Source: Coriobacteriia bacterium
GTDB lineage: Bacteria; Actinomycetota; Coriobacteriia; Anaerosomatales; Anaerosomataceae
NCBI GenBank assembly: GCA_016938395.1
Contig: JAFGUS010000068.1
Coordinates: forward strand, 1-7,336
Length of the DNA stretch: 7,336 nucleotides
Reading direction: 5' to 3'
Shown: one piece after another, positions 5,933-7,336 of the stretch
Numbering within the stretch: position 1 is the first letter of the stretch
Layout: each line of letters starts with the position of its first letter
Program-made: the position numbers and the translations under genes
Notes under the pieces: generated by a model
The model's database searches: none
The model's input: the letters and a program-made list of their open reading frames with translations, nothing else
What the model was told of the DNA's origin: nothing

Positions 5933-6926
5933 GGACGGCTTCGGCAGCCGGCCCGAACACGCGGTCGGTCGCTTTCACGTACCATGCGGCCGACTGAACC
6001 TGAACGATGTAGGCTGCCGACAGCACGAGTGCCGCCTCGGCGCCGAAGCTGGTCATCGCGATCCCGAGCGCGATCGACAGATTACGCATGACGGTACCGT
6101 AGACCACGGCGATGGCGTCCCCACGCGGAAGCCACGTCCGCCCAATCACCATTGCCACGAGGAAGTTCAGCGCGTAGAAGGCCACGAGCGGGATGAGGAT
6201 CCTCACCACCAGGGCGGGGTCACTGACGATGGCGCGCGCCTTGAGTGCGATTGCGACGAAGACGATCGCCAGCACGCCGACCGTTGAGAGACCGGGGAAC
6301 ACCGGTGCGATGCGCTTCGTGTACCGCTCCTGTCCGTAGCGCCGCACGAGCACAGTCCGCGTGAGAATCCCCGCCACGAGCGGGATTCCCACGACGAAGA
6401 TCACCGTGCGGGCCACCTCCATGACGTCGACCGGGACGACGGCACCCGCCATGAGCAGGATGTACGCGGGTGCCAGCAGCGATGCCGCGATGAGCCCGAT
6501 GATCGTCATCTTGACCGCTGCACCCACGTTGCCCCGGGCAAAGCCTGTCCAGCTGATGGTCATGCCGCTCGTGGGGAAGAGCCCCGCGAGCACCATGCCG
6601 ACGAACAGCCCCGGCTCGTTGCGGAAGAACAGGTACGCCAGACTCCATGCGACGGCCGGAAGTACGACGAAGTCGAGCGCCATCGCGATACCCACAGCGC
6701 GGCTGTCCTTGAGGTCGAGTGCCTGCGAGATTCGGAAGTTCACGAGCATCGGGTAGACCATGAGCATCGTCATCGGCAGTACGAGGACCTTGAGCGCGCT
6801 CACGTCCGCGACGACCCCTGCCAGCAGTCCAGCCACCATGGCGAGCGGGATGAGTACGACGAGATGCTTCGAGAGTCCGCTCACCGTGCGGACGAGCGGA
6901 TGGAGCGGTGCGGCTTCGGTGTTCAC
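5919..6926 (-). CDS. ACR3/BASS-superfamily membrane permease (arsenite-permease-like, cysteine-free)
   Basis: This 335-aa integral membrane protein has about ten hydrophobic segments (roughly 20-40, 43-63, 77-100, 105-125, 137-160, 168-190, 208-230, 236-263, 270-290, 297-315). ACR3-like landmarks are MVYPMLVNFR (56-65), GMVLAGL...SGMTISW followed by ARGN (110-133), GIPLVAGILTR (180-190), and RNLSIALGIA (281-290) where ACR3 has an NNFELAIA-type segment. The family exports arsenite or carries organic anions with cation coupling. The TM4 cysteine essential in characterised ACR3 proteins is replaced within FPTSGM, and the whole protein has no Cys, so arsenite transport is doubtful. The GTG start at 6926 is supported by GGAGGT eight bases upstream. 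Transcription probably starts in the divergent region at a promoter straddled by a CsoR-like operator. The substrate is unknown. Confidence 0.85.
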   Translation of the reverse strand: MNTEAAPLHPLVRTVSGLSKHLVVLIPLAMVAGLLAGVVADVSALKVLVLPMTMLMVYPMLVNFRISQALDLKDSRAVGIAMALDFVVLPAVAWSLAYLFFRNEPGLFVGMVLAGLFPTSGMTISWTGFARGNVGAAVKMTIIGLIAASLLAPAYILLMAGAVVPVDVMEVARTVIFVVGIPLVAGILTRTVLVRRYGQERYTKRIAPVFPGLSTVGVLAIVFVAIALKARAIVSDPALVVRILIPLVAFYALNFLVAMVIGRTWLPRGDAIAVVYGTVMRNLSIALGIAMTSFGAEAALVLSAAYIVQVQSAAWYVKATDRVFGPAAEAVPAEA

Positions 6927-6942
6927 GAGCGGCGACCTCCGG

Positions 6943-6971
6943 TGGTCATACGATACCCGTGGGGGTATAGT
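6943..6971 (+). promoter_or_regulatory. Candidate plus-strand promoter toward the membrane sensor gene
   Basis: TGGTCA (6943-6948, 4 of 6) and TATAGT (6966-6971, 5 of 6) are spaced 17 bp apart. The transcript would have a leader of about 130 bases before the ATG at 7107. The -10 overlaps the right half of the ATACCC/GGGTAT site. Confidence 0.38.
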
Positions 6972-6978
6972 GTGTCGT
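6950..6978 (-). promoter_or_regulatory. Candidate promoter of the permease gene
   Basis: On the minus strand ACGACA (6973-6978, ending in the GACA of TTGACA) and TATCGT (6950-6955, 4 of 6) are 17 bp apart. Predicted start near 6943 leaves a short leader containing the GGAGGT ribosome site (6935-6940). The spacer is occupied by the ATACCC/GGGTAT inverted repeat, a layout suited to repression. Confidence 0.4.
6953..6968. promoter_or_regulatory. CsoR-family-like operator, ATACCC-GTGG-GGGTAT
   Basis: A perfect 6-bp inverted repeat, ATACCC and GGGTAT, is separated by GTGG, giving a C/G tract flanked by A/T. This layout resembles operators of CsoR, RcnR and CstR type repressors (copper, nickel/cobalt, persulfide sensors). 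It overlaps candidate -10 elements on both strands between divergent genes. No regulator gene of that family is in the window, so the assignment rests on motif likeness alone. Confidence 0.5.
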
Positions 6979-7013
6979 GATTGCGGCGGAAGTCAAAGCG
7001 TGCTGCGTTCGGT

Positions 7014-7028
7014 GACAGACCGTCTGTC
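7014..7028. promoter_or_regulatory. 15-bp palindrome GACAGAC-C-GTCTGTC
   Basis: Perfect 7-bp arms around one central base lie 78 bases before the sensor ATG. The symmetry fits a dimeric regulator site. In RNA it could not form a usable hairpin because the loop is one base. The cognate protein is unknown. Confidence 0.42.
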
Positions 7029-7045
7029 GCAGGATGCGGGGTACG

Positions 7046-7060
7046 GTCACAGAATGTCAC
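7046..7060 (+). promoter_or_regulatory. GTCAC direct repeat at 10-bp spacing
   Basis: GTCAC at 7046-7050 and again at 7056-7060 are one helical turn apart, as in binding sites of OmpR/PhoB-type response regulators. They lie 46 bases before the sensor gene start. The motif is short and could be chance. Confidence 0.25.
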
Positions 7061-7106
7061 GGGGTGTTGGGCTACTCTGGGCGCCGTCATCTCAGAAAGG
7101 GACGTC

Positions 7107-7336
7107 ATGACGCCGGCACGTTCTTACTCGCTCAGGACCCGCCTCGTAGCCAGCTACACGGCGATCATCGTCGGCGTGCTCGTGCTCGCCGCGTGGTTCG
7201 GCATCTCGCGGTTCGACACGCTTATGAACGAACAGGCGCAGAGGGCGGTCGATACGAACATGGCCGTCGCCTCCGGGCTTCTCGATGACGCGGTAACCGC
7301 CGTGGGCGATTCGGTGCGCGAGACTGCGGCCGATCC
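7107..7336 (+). CDS. N-terminal part of a membrane sensor protein (histidine kinase-like), cut by window end
   Basis: An open frame runs from the ATG at 7107 off the right edge without a stop (76 complete codons). It has a basic cytoplasmic start (MTPARSYSLRTR), one transmembrane segment (about 16-33, SYTAIIVGVLVLAAWFGI) and then an alpha-helical, extracytoplasmic-looking stretch rich in Ala, Asp and Glu (NEQAQRAVDTNMAVASGLLDD region). This is the usual beginning of sensor histidine kinases and also of methyl-accepting or GGDEF sensors; the deciding domains lie outside the window. AAAGGGA (7096-7102) ends four bases before the ATG. It is divergent from the permease, with a 180-bp shared regulatory region. 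No response regulator precedes it, so one may follow. Confidence 0.7.
   Translation, partial: MTPARSYSLRTRLVASYTAIIVGVLVLAAWFGISRFDTLMNEQAQRAVDTNMAVASGLLDDAVTAVGDSVRETAAD

Overview
The window is a high-GC (well above 60% by eye) bacterial chromosome segment with GTG and ATG starts, purine-rich Shine-Dalgarno sequences and tightly packed genes. This suggests an actinobacterium. A Coriobacteriia-like anaerobe would fit the mix of a radical-SAM protein, a GerMN lipoprotein and a small Cys-rich protein, but the lineage is an inference. I see no mobile element, tRNA, rRNA or CRISPR array, and no gene-free stretch longer than about 180 bases.

Left part, all minus strand, read from right to left: a 111-aa seven-cysteine protein of unknown function (4691-5026), purA (3258-4550), purD (1887-3167), a radical-SAM protein of the HemN/HemW superfamily (561-1886) and purE (85-549). 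The last three are packed tightly enough to be translationally coupled: the radical-SAM GTG start directly follows the purD TAG, and purE starts 11 bases after the radical-SAM stop. PurD makes GAR, PurE carboxylates AIR, and PurA commits IMP to AMP, so this is a purine biosynthesis block. The radical-SAM gene is the odd member. It keeps the CX3CX2C cluster motif but lacks the fourth Cys of HemN and the HNxxYW heme-binding motif of HemW.

Middle part: a plus-strand lipoprotein with an acidic repeat linker and a C-terminal GerMN domain (5185-5859). It converges with a minus-strand, 335-aa ACR3/BASS-superfamily permease (5919-6926). A strong hairpin (5888-5932) lies at the convergence point and includes the permease stop codon.

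Right part: a 180-bp divergent intergenic region (6927-7106) between the permease and the start of a plus-strand membrane sensor protein cut by the window end (7107 onward). It holds ATACCC-GTGG-GGGTAT, which resembles operators of CsoR-family metal or sulfur sensors and sits inside plausible promoters on both strands. It also holds a 15-bp palindrome and a 10-bp-spaced GTCAC direct repeat. The permease contains no cysteine, which argues against simple ACR3 arsenite export. This cysteine-less permease under a CsoR-like operator, together with the radical-SAM protein in the pur block, are the most interesting points here. I see no clear-cut new multi-gene system.
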